From: a bacterium
Lineage (GTDB): Bacteria > SZUA-182 > DTGQ01
Direction: 5' to 3'
Assembly (NCBI GenBank): GCA_040755755.1
Contig: JBFLZW010000030.1
Span: forward strand, 124,001-188,000
Length of the DNA stretch: 64,000 nt
The position numbers were made by a program, and so were the translations under genes. Below the pieces are notes generated by a model. That model had not been told where the DNA came from and searched no databases. It saw only the letters and a program-made list of their open reading frames with translations. Each line of letters starts with the position of its first letter. The stretch's first letter is position 1. Shown one piece after another: positions 1-9,699 of the stretch.

Positions 1-1
1 T

Positions 2-292
2 ATGTCCTGGAATATAAGATTGGCTACGAAAGCTCGAAAAAATTTTATAAAGCTGCCAAGGAAAATGAGGATTACCTTTCAACTCTTGTTGAATGAAATG
101 GAGCTTCGAGGACCTGATGCACATGAGTGGCCCAATTATGGAAAGCTCTTTGAAAACTGCTATCATTGCCATCTGAAGAAAGGAAATCCTGCCTATGTGG
201 CAGTCTGGAAAGTTATCAGCAAAAAAGACAAAATTATAGAGGTGACGTATGTTGGAACCCACGAAAAAGCGCACTACGACCGGCTATGTTGA
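2..292 (+). CDS. RelE/HigB-type toxin of a toxin-antitoxin pair
   Basis: A 96-residue basic protein of RelE-fold size. RelE/HigB toxins are ribosome-dependent mRNA interferases. The recognisable part is the C-terminal half: the W-x-NYGKL block, then YHCHLKKG and the end block V-x-YVGTHEKAHY, typical of small 'cytotoxic translational repressor' proteins. Its last 44 bases overlap the next gene, an HTH antitoxin, giving the toxin-first order of higBA-type modules. The ATG lies one base from the window edge, so an upstream start cannot be excluded. The family call is good; cleavage specificity cannot be read. Confidence 0.8.
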   Translation: MSWNIRLATKARKNFIKLPRKMRITFQLLLNEMELRGPDAHEWPNYGKLFENCYHCHLKKGNPAYVAVWKVISKKDKIIEVTYVGTHEKAHYDRLC

Positions 293-593
293 AATTAGGT
301 TCCGTATTCCGGTAAAAAACCTGGATAAAGTCAAAAAGGCGATGGCCGATTATGGAGCAGAGGAAGCCGCTGATTCCACTCCCTGGCGGGAAGTCTGTCC
401 AGATTTCAATGCCAGTCTGGCCCTCCAGGGAGCGCGCCATAGGGAATCACTCACCCAAAAGGAATTAGCTCGTTTGATAGGAATAAGCCAAACACATATC
501 TCTGAAATGGAGCATGGGAAAAGACCAATTGGCAAGGAAATGGCGAAGCGCCTGGCCAAAGCTCTCCACGTTGATTACAGGGTTTTCCTGTAA
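249..593 (+). CDS. XRE-family antitoxin (HigA-like)
   Basis: A 114-residue protein with a C-terminal Cro/C1 helix-turn-helix (about residues 60-110; core LARLIGISQTHISEMEHGKR followed by the conserved MAKRLAKALHVDY helix). The first 45 residues form a separate short segment (GYVEIRFRIPVKNL) that probably contacts the toxin. GAGGTGA lies just before the ATG, inside the end of the toxin gene, so translation is coupled. Expected role: neutralise the upstream toxin and repress the shared promoter, which lies outside the window. The HTH is certain; the pairing rests on the overlap. Confidence 0.85.
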   Translation: MLEPTKKRTTTGYVEIRFRIPVKNLDKVKKAMADYGAEEAADSTPWREVCPDFNASLALQGARHRESLTQKELARLIGISQTHISEMEHGKRPIGKEMAKRLAKALHVDYRVFL

Positions 594-624
594 TCATCAT
601 CGTCCTCGGTTTGTTGACAATTGT

Positions 625-918
625 GGGTTAGGCCGAATGGCACTTACATAAGCCAAGCTTATAATATAGAGAGGACACAAAACGCACAGGGAAAAACGAT
701 CTCCCGCAGAGACGCAGAGGCGCAGAGAACAACCAATCCGGCAAGGCTCTGATGAAAGTCGGGATATCCCGATGTGTCAACGGCCTGGAAGCAAGCAAAA
801 AGTAAAAAGGCACAAGGAGGAGCTTATTTTACTTTTACTTTTCAATGACATCCTCTGCGTCTCAGCGTCTCTGCGGGAGAATTACTAATTCTTATGTAAA
901 TGCCATTCGGGTTAGGCC
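625..918. mobile_element. MITE-like element with 18-bp terminal inverted repeats and 10-bp target duplication
   Basis: GGGTTAGGCC occurs at 625-634 and again at 909-918. Directly inside lie inverted ends GAATGGCACTTACATAAG (635-652) and its complement with one mismatch (891-908). The enclosed 274 bp encodes no convincing protein. Its core carries a second inverted pair (about 701-728 and 853-880) of the 'cgcagagacgcagag' type. Terminal repeats abutting a direct repeat are the signature of a transposed non-autonomous element. A truncated copy of one end is at 54625-54697. Confidence 0.85.
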
Positions 919-944
919 ATTAGAGAGAAAAAGAAGATACAGTC

Positions 945-2330
945 ATGCATAACCGTACTAGCCATACCCATACTTTGATCATAGCCGGTCGCATCCTTCT
1001 GCCGGGGATGGTGCTCTGCCTGCTTCTTTTCACTCTTCCCCTGAGGGCTCAGGGAGCGGTGGAACCTGAGGTCAAATTCACCTCATCCCTCAACCCGGTC
1101 GGATCAGGGGCCAGAGCTCTTGGCATGGGGGGTGCTTTCATTGCCTTTGCCGATGATGCCACAGCCGCATCCTGGAACCCGGCTGGTCTGAAAAACCTGC
1201 TGAGGCCGGAAATGAGCATCGTAGGACAATATGACAACCGCCGGGAGAGCTTTTCCTTCAGCGACTCACCCGGAGCTTCGAATGAATATGGCATATCGAG
1301 CGAGTATCTGAATTACCTGAGTCTGGCCTACCCTTTCCGCTGGCAGGACCGGAATTTCGTCTTCTCGTTGAATTATCAGAACCTCTACAGCCTGAACCGG
1401 AAGATGAACTACCAGTGGCAGGATGAAAATCCTCAGGGAGCTTCCAGCATGACGTATGAAGTCACCTACCGGCAGGAGGGCAGCCTCAAGGCTGCATCAC
1501 CGGCCATAGCCGCCTTTTTGACCCGCACGGTCTCACTCGGTCTTACCCTCAACTTCTGGTCGGATAAATTCGGTGATAACGGATGGGTCGAAGATTACCG
1601 CAAGTCAGGCAAGGGAATCAAAAGAGGAGAGAAGTGTGAAAGCACTGAAGAATTCAAAGACCGTTACTCCTTTTCGGGATTTAACACCAATATCGGGCTT
1701 CTGTGGGACATACGTCCCTCTGTTACCCTTGGGGCTGTGGTCAAGACTCCCTTTACCGCCCGACTCAGGCATGAGGGGAAAAGTCTGAACCATACGATAA
1801 ACCCGGATACGCCGTTACAGGATAATCCTGTCTATTCCCCCCCTTCCACCGATGAGCAGAAGCTCAGCATGCCCTTATCGTATGGGCTCGGCCTGGCTGT
1901 CAGACCATCCGATCGCCTCATCTTCGACCTGGACCTTGCCAGAACCGAATGGAACGGCTATGTACTGCGCGATGCCGAAGGACGCAAAATCGACCCCGTC
2001 ACCTGCAAGCCCAAGGAGCAAAGCTCGATCAAACCTACCCATCAGGTCAGGCTCGGTGGAGAATATGTCTTTCTACTGAAAAAGACGACCTTCTCATCCC
2101 GGTTTGGACTGTTCTACGATCCGGAGCCAGCCGCAAAAAATCCGGATGATTTCTCCGGCTTCAGCCTCGGCTTGGGTATGCTCCTTGGCCGCCTGGCCCC
2201 GGTGTCTTTTGATGTCGCTTACCAATACCGTGTTGGGAGGAATGTGGAGGGAGACAGCATCAAGGGCCAGAATTCACCCGCTGACGTGAAGCAGCATTTG
2301 TTTTATTATTCAGCGATATTTTACTTTTGA
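945..2330 (+). CDS. FadL/UPF0164-like outer-membrane beta-barrel protein
   Basis: A 461-residue exported protein. A signal peptide (about residues 1-35, ending near LRAQGA) is followed by the diagnostic block GSGARALGMGGAFIAFADDATAASWNPAGL, as in the N-terminal plug of FadL/OmpP1 and UPF0164 proteins (quoted in parts: GARALGMGGAF, ADDATAASWNPAGL). The rest alternates short polar and aromatic strands and ends in an aromatic residue (YF), as barrel proteins do. FadL proteins move hydrophobic compounds across the outer membrane; the substrate here is unknown. It ends convergently with the kinase gene on the other strand, overlapping by 21 bp. It starts 27 bp after the mobile element, so the element may have displaced or supplied its promoter. 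Confidence 0.75.
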   Translation: MHNRTSHTHTLIIAGRILLPGMVLCLLLFTLPLRAQGAVEPEVKFTSSLNPVGSGARALGMGGAFIAFADDATAASWNPAGLKNLLRPEMSIVGQYDNRRESFSFSDSPGASNEYGISSEYLNYLSLAYPFRWQDRNFVFSLNYQNLYSLNRKMNYQWQDENPQGASSMTYEVTYRQEGSLKAASPAIAAFLTRTVSLGLTLNFWSDKFGDNGWVEDYRKSGKGIKRGEKCESTEEFKDRYSFSGFNTNIGLLWDIRPSVTLGAVVKTPFTARLRHEGKSLNHTINPDTPLQDNPVYSPPSTDEQKLSMPLSYGLGLAVRPSDRLIFDLDLARTEWNGYVLRDAEGRKIDPVTCKPKEQSSIKPTHQVRLGGEYVFLLKKTTFSSRFGLFYDPEPAAKNPDDFSGFSLGLGMLLGRLAPVSFDVAYQYRVGRNVEGDSIKGQNSPADVKQHLFYYSAIFYF

Positions 2331-4979
2331 ACTATCCTGATTTTGCGGTTCCTTCAGGCATGGTCCCTGCTTTCCCTTGAGCACACTGGATATGACCCTG
2401 GCCAGTTCCTTGATTTCATAGGGCTTGGCAATTCCACCGCAGAAGCCGTAATCCTGATATGCCGAGATAACCGGATCGTTGGAATAGCCGCTTGAGACGA
2501 TCGCTTTGACTCCGGGGTCCATTTCACGGAGCTTCTGGACGGCAAACTGCGCCCCCAGGCCTCCCGGCACGGTGAGATCCAGGATAACGGCGTCAAAGCC
2601 ACGGCCTGAGACCTTGGCCTGCTCATAGAGCTGTACCGCCTCACTGCCCTCTTTGGCCAATGTGACCTCGTATCCAAGGTCCATGAGCATGTCGCCGACC
2701 ATATCCCTGATGGTTTTCTGATCATCCATGAACAGGATTTTCCCCCGGCCGGTGGAGAAATCTTCTTCCACCACATTTTTGACCGCAAAAAGCTCTTTCT
2801 CTGAGGCGGGGAGAAAGAGGTGGAATGTCGTACCCGCTCCTGCCTCGGATTCTGCGGTAATATATCCTCCATGCTTCTTGATAATGGAGTAGCTGGTGGC
2901 CAGACCGAGCCCGGTTCCTGTCTCTTTGGTGGTAAAGTACGGGTCAAAGATCTTCTGAAGATGCTCTGCGGGAATACCGACTCCCTGGTCCTGCACCGAT
3001 ATCTTGACATATCTTCCCTCCGCCAGGGGCAGGCTCTCATGAGCTTCGATAGTCACATTTTCAGCCCATACCCTGAGATTTCCTCCCTGCGGCATGGCCT
3101 CGATAGCGTTGATGGTCAGGTTATTGATAACCTGCCTGATCTGGCCTTTATCGGCCTCAACCGGCCAGAGATTATCCGGCATCAAAAATTCGCTTTGCAC
3201 TTTGGAACCGACTAAAGAAAAGCTCATGGCTTCTTCCAGGATTTCAGGAAGAGAGATGATCTTTTTGACCGGTTCCTGAACGCCCCGGGAGAAGGCAAGC
3301 AACTGCTGGGTTAAGTCCCTGGCTGCAAAGGCAGCTTTTTCCGCCCTGGTCAACCAGTCAAAAAACTTTTCTCCCTGTTTGGCATGCAGTTTCAGAAGAG
3401 AGAAGCTGCCGATGATAGAGCTCAGAATATTGTTGAAGTCATGGGCAATGCCGCCAGTCAGGAGACCAAGGGACTCAAGCCGCTGGGCCTTCTGCACCTC
3501 CTCTTCCATCCTTTTGCGCTCAGTGATATCCTTAAAGTTTTCCACAATGCCGATCAGTTCCCCGCCAGGGCTTTTAAAAGGTATGGCTGTCAAGATGCAG
3601 GAGGTTTTCAGACCCTCCTCCCTGGGCTCAATTTGCAGATCGGACTCGAAGCACTCCATACCCTTATGGATCATAGCCAGGGGACAGTTTGGGGTGTGGC
3701 AAAGCGGGTGGTGCAGTACCTCGTGGCAGGTTTTCCCTATGGCTTCATCCCTGTTCAGGCCAAACAGGCTGCAAAATGCCTCGTTGAACCGCAGCACTTT
3801 GAAATCCTTGCTGATCACGCATATTCCATCAACCGCTGCCTTGAAAATCTGGTTGAGCTCCGCATATGCCAGCATGGTCCTCTCCTCTGCCTGCTGGCGC
3901 TCGGCAATCTCCTGCCGAAGCTGTTCATTGGCCGCGGTCAACTGACTGGTGCGCTCTTTCACCAGTTTCACCAGCCGTTGGCGGTAGCGCTCCTCACTTT
4001 CACGAAGCGCCCGCTCGTTCTCGGTGCGTATTTCTTCCAGACGCACCCGCTGAATGGCTTCGCCAAGTTGCAGGGCAACTTTTTCAAGCATGGTTACTGT
4101 TTTTAAGGGAAGCATGTTTTCCCGCTGGTCAGCCACATGGATCACACCAAGAGTGCTCTCACCCAGGCGGATCGGAACCAGGGCTGTGGATTCGTATCCT
4201 GTCTGCTGGCGAACCTTGCAGGTCTCACCACCCTTCTCTTCCTCTTCCGAAGGTGCGGCCAGGAACCGGCTCATATGGTTCGTGAAAAAGGAGCCTGCTT
4301 CGGTGCACCAGGAGATCCGGGAATTCGTCTCTCCTTTCATGACCCTGATGCACATGCACTGTCCGGATTTGATCGACAGAGGGTCCTCGGCTTGATAAAA
4401 GTCTTTTTCGAAGCCGTCACATGCCTGGTAGGGGATGTTGCCTTCCTCATCCAGAATCCTGATGCCCACGGCTTCGCATCCGGTAAACTTCCTGATTTCA
4501 GCTATGCACTCCTGGAGCAGGGGGTTCATCTTCGTGTGCCGGTTGGTGATTTCGAGAAACCGGTGAGTAATCCTCAGTGCCTCTTCCACCTGCCTGCGGC
4601 CTATGGCATAGCGTATGGAGTGAACAAGCAAATGGCCATCCACCTGCCCCTTGAACAGATAATCCTGGGCTCCCTTCTCTACAGCTTTCATGGCTGTCAT
4701 TTCATCGGCCAGGATGGTCAGAATAATGACCGGCACATCCGGTGCCTGAAAGGCTACCCGCTCGAAGGTGGCAAGACCATGGCTGTCAGGCAGGGAAAGA
4801 TCCAGTAAAACTATGCCGACCCTTTCCCTGGCCAGGCAGTCCAGGCCGCTCGACAGCCGGTCGACCCACACAAGATCAAAGGGAAAATTCTTCACCTCAC
4901 GGAGCATTTCCCGGATCAGCCGGGCATCTCCCGGATTGTCTTCGATCAGTAATATTTTCACCGGCTTATTATCCATCAC
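2310..4979 (-). CDS. Hybrid sensor kinase: receiver-GAF-PAS-HisKA-HATPase-receiver
   Basis: An 889-residue soluble protein with no membrane segment. Domains in order: receiver (about 6-125, Asp60 in VLLDLSLPD), GAF (about 150-310), coiled coil (320-375), PAS (375-490), HisKA with phospho-His about 513 in IAHDFNN, HATPase (about 600-725; DQGVGIP and GTGLGLA boxes) and C-terminal receiver (745-870, Asp801). The H-box IAHDFNN is of the class that passes phosphate to its own C-terminal receiver. The PAS domain has a cysteine cluster (C418, C427, C432). The first ATG overlaps the stop of the upstream receiver gene by 4 bp, so the two are coupled. No DNA-binding output domain is present; the target is probably another protein. 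Confidence 0.9.
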   Translation of the reverse strand: MMDNKPVKILLIEDNPGDARLIREMLREVKNFPFDLVWVDRLSSGLDCLARERVGIVLLDLSLPDSHGLATFERVAFQAPDVPVIILTILADEMTAMKAVEKGAQDYLFKGQVDGHLLVHSIRYAIGRRQVEEALRITHRFLEITNRHTKMNPLLQECIAEIRKFTGCEAVGIRILDEEGNIPYQACDGFEKDFYQAEDPLSIKSGQCMCIRVMKGETNSRISWCTEAGSFFTNHMSRFLAAPSEEEEKGGETCKVRQQTGYESTALVPIRLGESTLGVIHVADQRENMLPLKTVTMLEKVALQLGEAIQRVRLEEIRTENERALRESEERYRQRLVKLVKERTSQLTAANEQLRQEIAERQQAEERTMLAYAELNQIFKAAVDGICVISKDFKVLRFNEAFCSLFGLNRDEAIGKTCHEVLHHPLCHTPNCPLAMIHKGMECFESDLQIEPREEGLKTSCILTAIPFKSPGGELIGIVENFKDITERKRMEEEVQKAQRLESLGLLTGGIAHDFNNILSSIIGSFSLLKLHAKQGEKFFDWLTRAEKAAFAARDLTQQLLAFSRGVQEPVKKIISLPEILEEAMSFSLVGSKVQSEFLMPDNLWPVEADKGQIRQVINNLTINAIEAMPQGGNLRVWAENVTIEAHESLPLAEGRYVKISVQDQGVGIPAEHLQKIFDPYFTTKETGTGLGLATSYSIIKKHGGYITAESEAGAGTTFHLFLPASEKELFAVKNVVEEDFSTGRGKILFMDDQKTIRDMVGDMLMDLGYEVTLAKEGSEAVQLYEQAKVSGRGFDAVILDLTVPGGLGAQFAVQKLREMDPGVKAIVSSGYSNDPVISAYQDYGFCGGIAKPYEIKELARVISSVLKGKQGPCLKEPQNQDSSKVKYR

Positions 4980-5431
4980 TCACAGGCTCCCGGCAATTTT
5001 ACAATGGTAAGCCAAAAACCTTCGATGCCTTTCACGACCTCGATGAACTGATCAAAGTCAACCGGTTTGACAATATAGCAATTGACGTGCAGGTCATAGG
5101 TCTTGAGAATATCCTCTTCGGATTTCGAGGTCGTCAGGGCAATCACCGGAATACGCCGCAGATCCGAATCATTTTTTATTTCCGCCAATACCGCCCGGCC
5201 ATCCTTCTTCGGAAGGTTGAGATCGAGCAGAATAAGGTCCGGGTAGGGTGCCTGGCTATACTTACCCTCATGGTGCAGAAAAGAAATAGCCTCTACACCA
5301 TCCATAACTACACGCAGATTATTTTGTATTTTGGCCTCCTTGAAAACCTCCTCCGTCAAACGTACATCACCGGGGTTGTCCTCAACCAGGAGAATCTCAA
5401 TCGGTCGGATCGATGCTGATTGCATATTCAT
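4976..5431 (-). CDS. Stand-alone response regulator (Rcp1/CheY-like receiver)
   Basis: A 151-residue single receiver domain. Acidic pocket in VEDNPGD, phospho-acceptor Asp in [13 protein letters not shown], then the ALTTS switch and the IVKPVDF lysine. The [10 protein letters not shown] and [17 protein letters not shown] blocks match the Rcp1 subfamily, commonly found beside phytochrome or hybrid kinases. It lies 45 bp downstream of the CheR-kinase gene and overlaps the hybrid kinase by 4 bp, so it is probably the phosphorelay shuttle between them. No output domain. Confidence 0.9.
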   Translation of the reverse strand: MNMQSASIRPIEILLVEDNPGDVRLTEEVFKEAKIQNNLRVVMDGVEAISFLHHEGKYSQAPYPDLILLDLNLPKKDGRAVLAEIKNDSDLRRIPVIALTTSKSEEDILKTYDLHVNCYIVKPVDFDQFIEVVKGIEGFWLTIVKLPGACE

Positions 5432-5476
5432 TTTTCCTGTTCCTTAATTTATATTTAAAAAGCTTTATTTAATAAC

Positions 5477-7903
5477 TTATCTCGGAAGAGTGAAGTAAAA
5501 TGTTGCTCCTTTTCCAGGTTCAGACTTCACCCAGATACGTCCGCCATGCCGCTCCACAATTCTCTTGCAGATAGCCAGTCCAATGCCGGTACCGGGATAT
5601 TCCGCTTTGTTGTGGAGACGTTGAAAAATGACAAAGATTCGCTCGGCATACTCCGGATCGATACCGATACCGTTATCGGATATCGAAAACAGCCAGGTCT
5701 TTCCTCTTGGCTCGACCGTAATATGAATGAGTGGCGGTTCCTGTCCGTGAAACTTGATTGCATTGCTGATCAGGTTCTGAAAGAGATGGACCAGTTGCGG
5801 GCCATCAGCCATAAGTGTCGGCAGCGGGTCGAAGGTAATGATTGTACCGCTCTCGGCAATCGCCTCCTGGAGATTGGCTATGGCCTGGTTCAGAACCACC
5901 GTGCTATCGATTGGCTGAAATTCCTTCCCATGCGTGCCCACCCGTGAATAGGACAGAAGATCATTGATCAGACCCTGCATGCGGACAGCGCCATCCACGG
6001 CATACGCAATAAAATCATCAGCACTGGAATCGAGCCTGCCCTTGTAGCGCCGCGACAGGAGCTGCATATAGCTGGCTACCATGCGCAACGGCTCCTGCAG
6101 GTCATGTGAAGCCACATAGGCAAACTGCTGCAGATCGGCATTCGAACGGGCAAGCTCTTCCGCCCGCCGGGCCAGTTCCTTCTCGGCTTTTTTCCGTTCG
6201 GTAATGTCCTTGAAATCCTCAACGATTCCAAGCACTTCACCATCCGGCTTCCGAAATGGCGTAGCCGTGACAATGCAGGGGATCATAGTGCCATCCTGCC
6301 TTTTTTTCTCGGTGTCGCATTCGACCCTCTCCTCACCATGAAGAATTTTGATCAGCGGACAATCAGACGTATGGCAGAGAGGACCGGGGAAGGTCTCATA
6401 ACATTTTTTACCTACAGCTTCATCAGCCCTGCTCAGGCCCGACAGGTTCAACAGGGTCTTATTAATCCGAAGTATGGTGAAGTTTTTGTCGATTACCCGC
6501 ATGCCATCGGCTGCGGTGTTGAATATCTGATCGAGCTCGCTATTGCGCTCCCGCAACTTCTCATTGGCATCAGCCAGTTTTCCATTGGCTGCCTCAAGCT
6601 CTTCCTTGGCTGCCTCAAGCTCCTCATTAGTGCTTTGCAGCTCCTCGTTGCTTGACTGAATCTCCTCGTTGGCAGCTCTCAGTTCCTCATTGGTACTTTC
6701 CTGCTCCTCGATAGTGGATTGCAGATTCGCTCTGGTTGCTGCAAGCTCCCGCCGTAATCTGACGACTGTCTCGTGGTGCTCATCCAGCCCCTCGGTCTCT
6801 TCATTTCCCTGATCACCTTTCAGGTGAGTGGACTCACTCTCTCCGGGTTTAAGGCCCCTGACCTGAGCGCAGTCGGTCGTTGTGTGCAGGTTAAATGCGC
6901 CACTGGCCTGCTCCTCCCCCCTGTTTTCCTTCCCCTTGCCAACAGACATCATTTCCGGGGTGTGCTTCTGAGTGGTAAAATCAACAGGCAGCGAGCTTGT
7001 GACCGCTCCTTTCACATAGATTTTATTCTTCTTGTCAACCACAGGAAAAAGGTCCGAAAATAGAGCGGCGCTTTCAGACGATCCCAGGATAAGAAACCCC
7101 CCGGACTTCAGGGCATAGTGGAAAAGACGGATGACCCGCTGCTGTAAATCCTGCCCCAGGTAGATCAGAAGGTTCCGGCAACTGATCAGGTCCATATTTG
7201 AAAGAGGGGGGTCTTTGGTTACATCCTGCCTGGCAAAGGTACACAGCTCCCGGACATGGCTGGCAATCCGGCAGCCATCCTCCGTGCGGATAAAAAAGCG
7301 CTGCAGGCGCTCCGGCGAGATGCCGGGATTTTCCGGATACGTGGCGGACCGTGCAGTTTCGATGACTTTCCCGTCAATGTCGGTGCCAAAAATTTGGATC
7401 GGGGGCAGGCAATTGCACCCGTCGAAAAACTCCAGCAGGCAGATAGCTATGGAATATGCTTCCTCACCCGTCGAACATCCCGGAACCCAGACTCTGATGG
7501 GCAGATCGGGCTGCCTGTCCCTCATCAGGGCAGGCAATACCCTGCTCTGTAAAGTCTGGAACACTTCCTGCTCACGGAAAAAGGCGGTAACCTTGATAAG
7601 GATATCCTCATATAAGGCCATCACTTCGGCAGGATGTTCAATAAGGTACTTCAGATAATCGCCTGCCTCGGGAATCTTTTGGAGAGCCATGCGCCGGGTG
7701 ATACGTCGGCTGATGGTTGTGTACTTATACTGAGTAAAGTCACTGCCGGTTACATTCCGCAGCAAAGCAAGAATCCCGGTCAGGGCTTCCCTCTCTTTTT
7801 CCTCATCCCTGGAAAGCTCAGATTCATGCCCTCCTGGAGAACCTCCGGCATTGTCTCCGCTCTTTTTTTGAAAAAACCTGGATGCTGATTCTTTTTCCTG
7901 CAT
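5477..7903 (-). CDS. CheR-type methyltransferase fused to PAS sensor histidine kinase
   Basis: An 808-residue fusion. CheR methyltransferase (about residues 35-300: KVTAFFRE, SAM-binding PGCSTGEEAYS, NLLIY), then a long coiled coil rich in NEEL/SNEELQSTNEE (about 385-455), a PAS domain (457-570) with the same C-x8-C-x4-C cluster as the operon's other kinase, HisKA (phospho-His in ASHDLQEPLR) and HATPase (NGIGID, GTGIGLAIC). CheB-CheR-PAS-kinase fusions are known; here the CheB methylesterase is absent. A TTG at 7969 would add 22 residues, but the ATG at 7903 is preceded by GGGGAGAAGAGG and fits better. First gene of a three-gene minus-strand operon. Confidence 0.88.
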   Translation of the reverse strand: MQEKESASRFFQKKSGDNAGGSPGGHESELSRDEEKEREALTGILALLRNVTGSDFTQYKYTTISRRITRRMALQKIPEAGDYLKYLIEHPAEVMALYEDILIKVTAFFREQEVFQTLQSRVLPALMRDRQPDLPIRVWVPGCSTGEEAYSIAICLLEFFDGCNCLPPIQIFGTDIDGKVIETARSATYPENPGISPERLQRFFIRTEDGCRIASHVRELCTFARQDVTKDPPLSNMDLISCRNLLIYLGQDLQQRVIRLFHYALKSGGFLILGSSESAALFSDLFPVVDKKNKIYVKGAVTSSLPVDFTTQKHTPEMMSVGKGKENRGEEQASGAFNLHTTTDCAQVRGLKPGESESTHLKGDQGNEETEGLDEHHETVVRLRRELAATRANLQSTIEEQESTNEELRAANEEIQSSNEELQSTNEELEAAKEELEAANGKLADANEKLRERNSELDQIFNTAADGMRVIDKNFTILRINKTLLNLSGLSRADEAVGKKCYETFPGPLCHTSDCPLIKILHGEERVECDTEKKRQDGTMIPCIVTATPFRKPDGEVLGIVEDFKDITERKKAEKELARRAEELARSNADLQQFAYVASHDLQEPLRMVASYMQLLSRRYKGRLDSSADDFIAYAVDGAVRMQGLINDLLSYSRVGTHGKEFQPIDSTVVLNQAIANLQEAIAESGTIITFDPLPTLMADGPQLVHLFQNLISNAIKFHGQEPPLIHITVEPRGKTWLFSISDNGIGIDPEYAERIFVIFQRLHNKAEYPGTGIGLAICKRIVERHGGRIWVKSEPGKGATFYFTLPR

Positions 7904-7969
7904 TTTCCTCTTCTCCCCGATAATACTTTGTATACCTGGACTAGGGAATTGCCCATAATACCTTGCCAA

Positions 7970-8441
7970 TACATGGCAAAATAGTTCATCGGTCGAATTT
8001 ATTGTTGATAAAACCTTGTATTATTCTATAATACTAATATTATGTTAAAACTTAAAGGCTATTTTCTTACATTATACAACAAAACTTAATCCTATCATAA
8101 CAATTTTTTTGTCATATCTCTCTACCGGACACTTTTGAGGTAACAACCGCGAATGAACGCGAATGAACGCGAACTGAACAAAGAGGACTCGATAATGAAG
8201 GCAAATCAAAAGAATTTATTAGCGTCTATTCGTGTGCATTCGCGGTTGATTACAGGAATTGAAAAAAAAGTGTCCGGTAGCGAATGTCATATCTATTTAT
8301 CCCGCAAATTCAGATGAATTAAAGGAAGGCTTGGTACTCTGACCCAAGATCTGCTTTGCATGCTATACTTTCAGGGAGAAATAGTATAAAATAATCAAGG
8401 TAAATAGCCGCTCCCTTAAAAACACCCAGGAGGAATCGCCA
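7970..8441. other. Divergent intergenic region with AT-rich stretch and palindromic insertion
   Basis: This 470-bp gap separates the minus-strand signalling operon from purE. It should hold both promoters. The part at about 8010-8110 is very AT-rich, and TATACT at about 8361-8366 could be the purE -10 box. The middle is occupied by the palindromic element described separately. No open frame with a ribosome site was seen. Confidence 0.5.
8111..8294. repeat. Palindromic element with CTACCGGACACTTTT inverted ends and 9-bp flanking direct repeat
   Basis: Perfect 15-bp inverted repeats lie at 8122-8136 and 8266-8280. A second inverted pair just inside (CAACCGCGAATG at 8144 and CATTCGCGGTTG near 8237) makes the 159 bp almost wholly foldable. 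GTCATATCT is repeated directly outside (8111-8119 and 8286-8294), 2 and 5 bp from the inverted ends, consistent with a target duplication. The sequence differs from the 625-918 element. No coding content. Confidence 0.7.
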
Positions 8442-8966
8442 ATGACTGAAAAACCCTATGTAGGAATCGTGATGGGCAGTGATTCTGACCTGCCCATCAT
8501 GTCAGAAGCAGCCGGGGTTCTGGATAAATTCGGTGTGGAGTACCGGATCGATATTCTCTCCGCCCACAGGACCCCTCAGAAAACCGCCGAGTATGCCCAG
8601 AACGCCATTCAGCAGGGGATCGGGGTAATCATTGCCGGTGCTGGAGGAGCGGCACACCTGGCAGGCAACCTGGCTGCCTGGACCGTGCTGCCGGTTCTGG
8701 GAGTGCCCATTGCCTCTTCTTCCCTGCAGGGGCTGGATGCCCTGTTGTCCACCGTGCAGATGCCCGCAGGCGTGCCGGTGGCTACCTTGAGCATCGGAAA
8801 AGCGGGAGCCAAAAACGCGGCTATTCTGGCTGTTCAGATTCTCTCGCTCCAGTTCCCCGAACTGCGGCTGAAGCTGATCAACTTCAAGAGAGAAATGGAA
8901 GAGGAGATAGAGCAGAAGAATGCAGAACAAAAGAATGCGGCCCTGTCAAAAAATATACCCATCTGA
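8442..8966 (+). CDS. purE: 5-(carboxyamino)imidazole ribonucleotide mutase PurE
   Basis: A 174-residue class I PurE, converting N5-CAIR to CAIR in purine synthesis. Seen: [13 protein letters not shown] at the N terminus, SAHRTP with the catalytic His, [10 protein letters not shown] and [30 protein letters not shown] (shown here as its sub-blocks GVPIASSS and [10 protein letters not shown]). Length matches the usual 160-175, with a charged C-terminal tail ([13 protein letters not shown]). AGGAGG lies 9 bases before the ATG. No purK is visible nearby. Its 3' end overlaps tsaC by 47 bp. Confidence 0.97.
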   Translation: MTEKPYVGIVMGSDSDLPIMSEAAGVLDKFGVEYRIDILSAHRTPQKTAEYAQNAIQQGIGVIIAGAGGAAHLAGNLAAWTVLPVLGVPIASSSLQGLDALLSTVQMPAGVPVATLSIGKAGAKNAAILAVQILSLQFPELRLKLINFKREMEEEIEQKNAEQKNAALSKNIPI

Positions 8967-9699
8967 ACACTCCCCTGATGCGCCTGCTGCCCCTGATGGG
9001 CTGTCGTTACCCGACGCCAGTGGCGATTTCTCTCACCGGGTTATCAGGGTTGATCCTCACCGTCCGGAGCCATCGAGTCTCCGGAAGGCAGCCCAAGTAA
9101 TACGGGAAGGCGGTCTGGTGATCTTTCCCACGGATACCCTCTATGGGCTGGGGTGCAGTGCTTTTCATGAGCCCTGCCTCGATCGGATTTTCTCCCTGAA
9201 GGAGCGTCCGTCGGCAAAGCCCCTGCCAGTCCTGGTGAGTGGGCCCGGCCAACTGGCCGAACTGATTCGCGGCCCGGTATCGGCCCTGGCTCACGACATT
9301 ATTCAGGAATTCTGGCCGGGAGCCCTGACCCTGATCTTTCAGGCCGCAGACAGGGTCTTGGCCCGGATAACCGGAGGAACCAAAACTATCGGAGTGCGGA
9401 TGCCGGGCTGTCAGCTTACCCTTGATCTGATCAACCTCGCCCGTGTCCCCCTGGCAGCCACCAGTGTCAATATATCAGGCAGGCCGGTGCATCAGGAAAT
9501 GAGGAGCATGATAGCTGAATGGGCACCAAAGGTTGAGCTGATCCTGGATGCAGGAGCTGTCCAGGGGAATCTGGCCTCAACCGTTCTTGACCTGACCACC
9601 CATCCACCCAGGCTGCTGAGAGAAGGAGCCATCAGTGCCCGAAGACTGCACCGCTATCTTGGCCCGGACCCTGAACCGGATCAAAAGCAGACTGGCTGA
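8920..9699 (+). CDS. tsaC: L-threonylcarbamoyladenylate synthase (TsaC/YrdC family)
   Basis: A 259-residue YrdC-domain protein. It makes threonylcarbamoyl-AMP for the t6A37 modification of ANN-decoding tRNAs. The domain runs from about residue 50 ([60 protein letters not shown]). The Sua5 C-terminal domain is absent, so it is the short TsaC type. The first 45 residues are a low-conservation extension within the purE overlap, so the true start is uncertain; no later in-frame ATG precedes the domain. It overlaps the next gene, another tRNA enzyme, by 65 bp. Confidence 0.92.
   Translation: MQNKRMRPCQKIYPSEHSPDAPAAPDGLSLPDASGDFSHRVIRVDPHRPEPSSLRKAAQVIREGGLVIFPTDTLYGLGCSAFHEPCLDRIFSLKERPSAKPLPVLVSGPGQLAELIRGPVSALAHDIIQEFWPGALTLIFQAADRVLARITGGTKTIGVRMPGCQLTLDLINLARVPLAATSVNISGRPVHQEMRSMIAEWAPKVELILDAGAVQGNLASTVLDLTTHPPRLLREGAISARRLHRYLGPDPEPDQKQTG

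Noticed and set aside
3384-4106. Plus-strand frame inside the hybrid kinase gene
   Set aside because: The minus strand shows complete PAS, HisKA and HATPase motifs, so the other strand is shadow. No ribosome site or domain.
8145-8175. CRISPR-like repeat (GCGAATGAAC units)
   Set aside because: Only two direct copies within a palindromic element, no spacers and no cas genes anywhere in the window.
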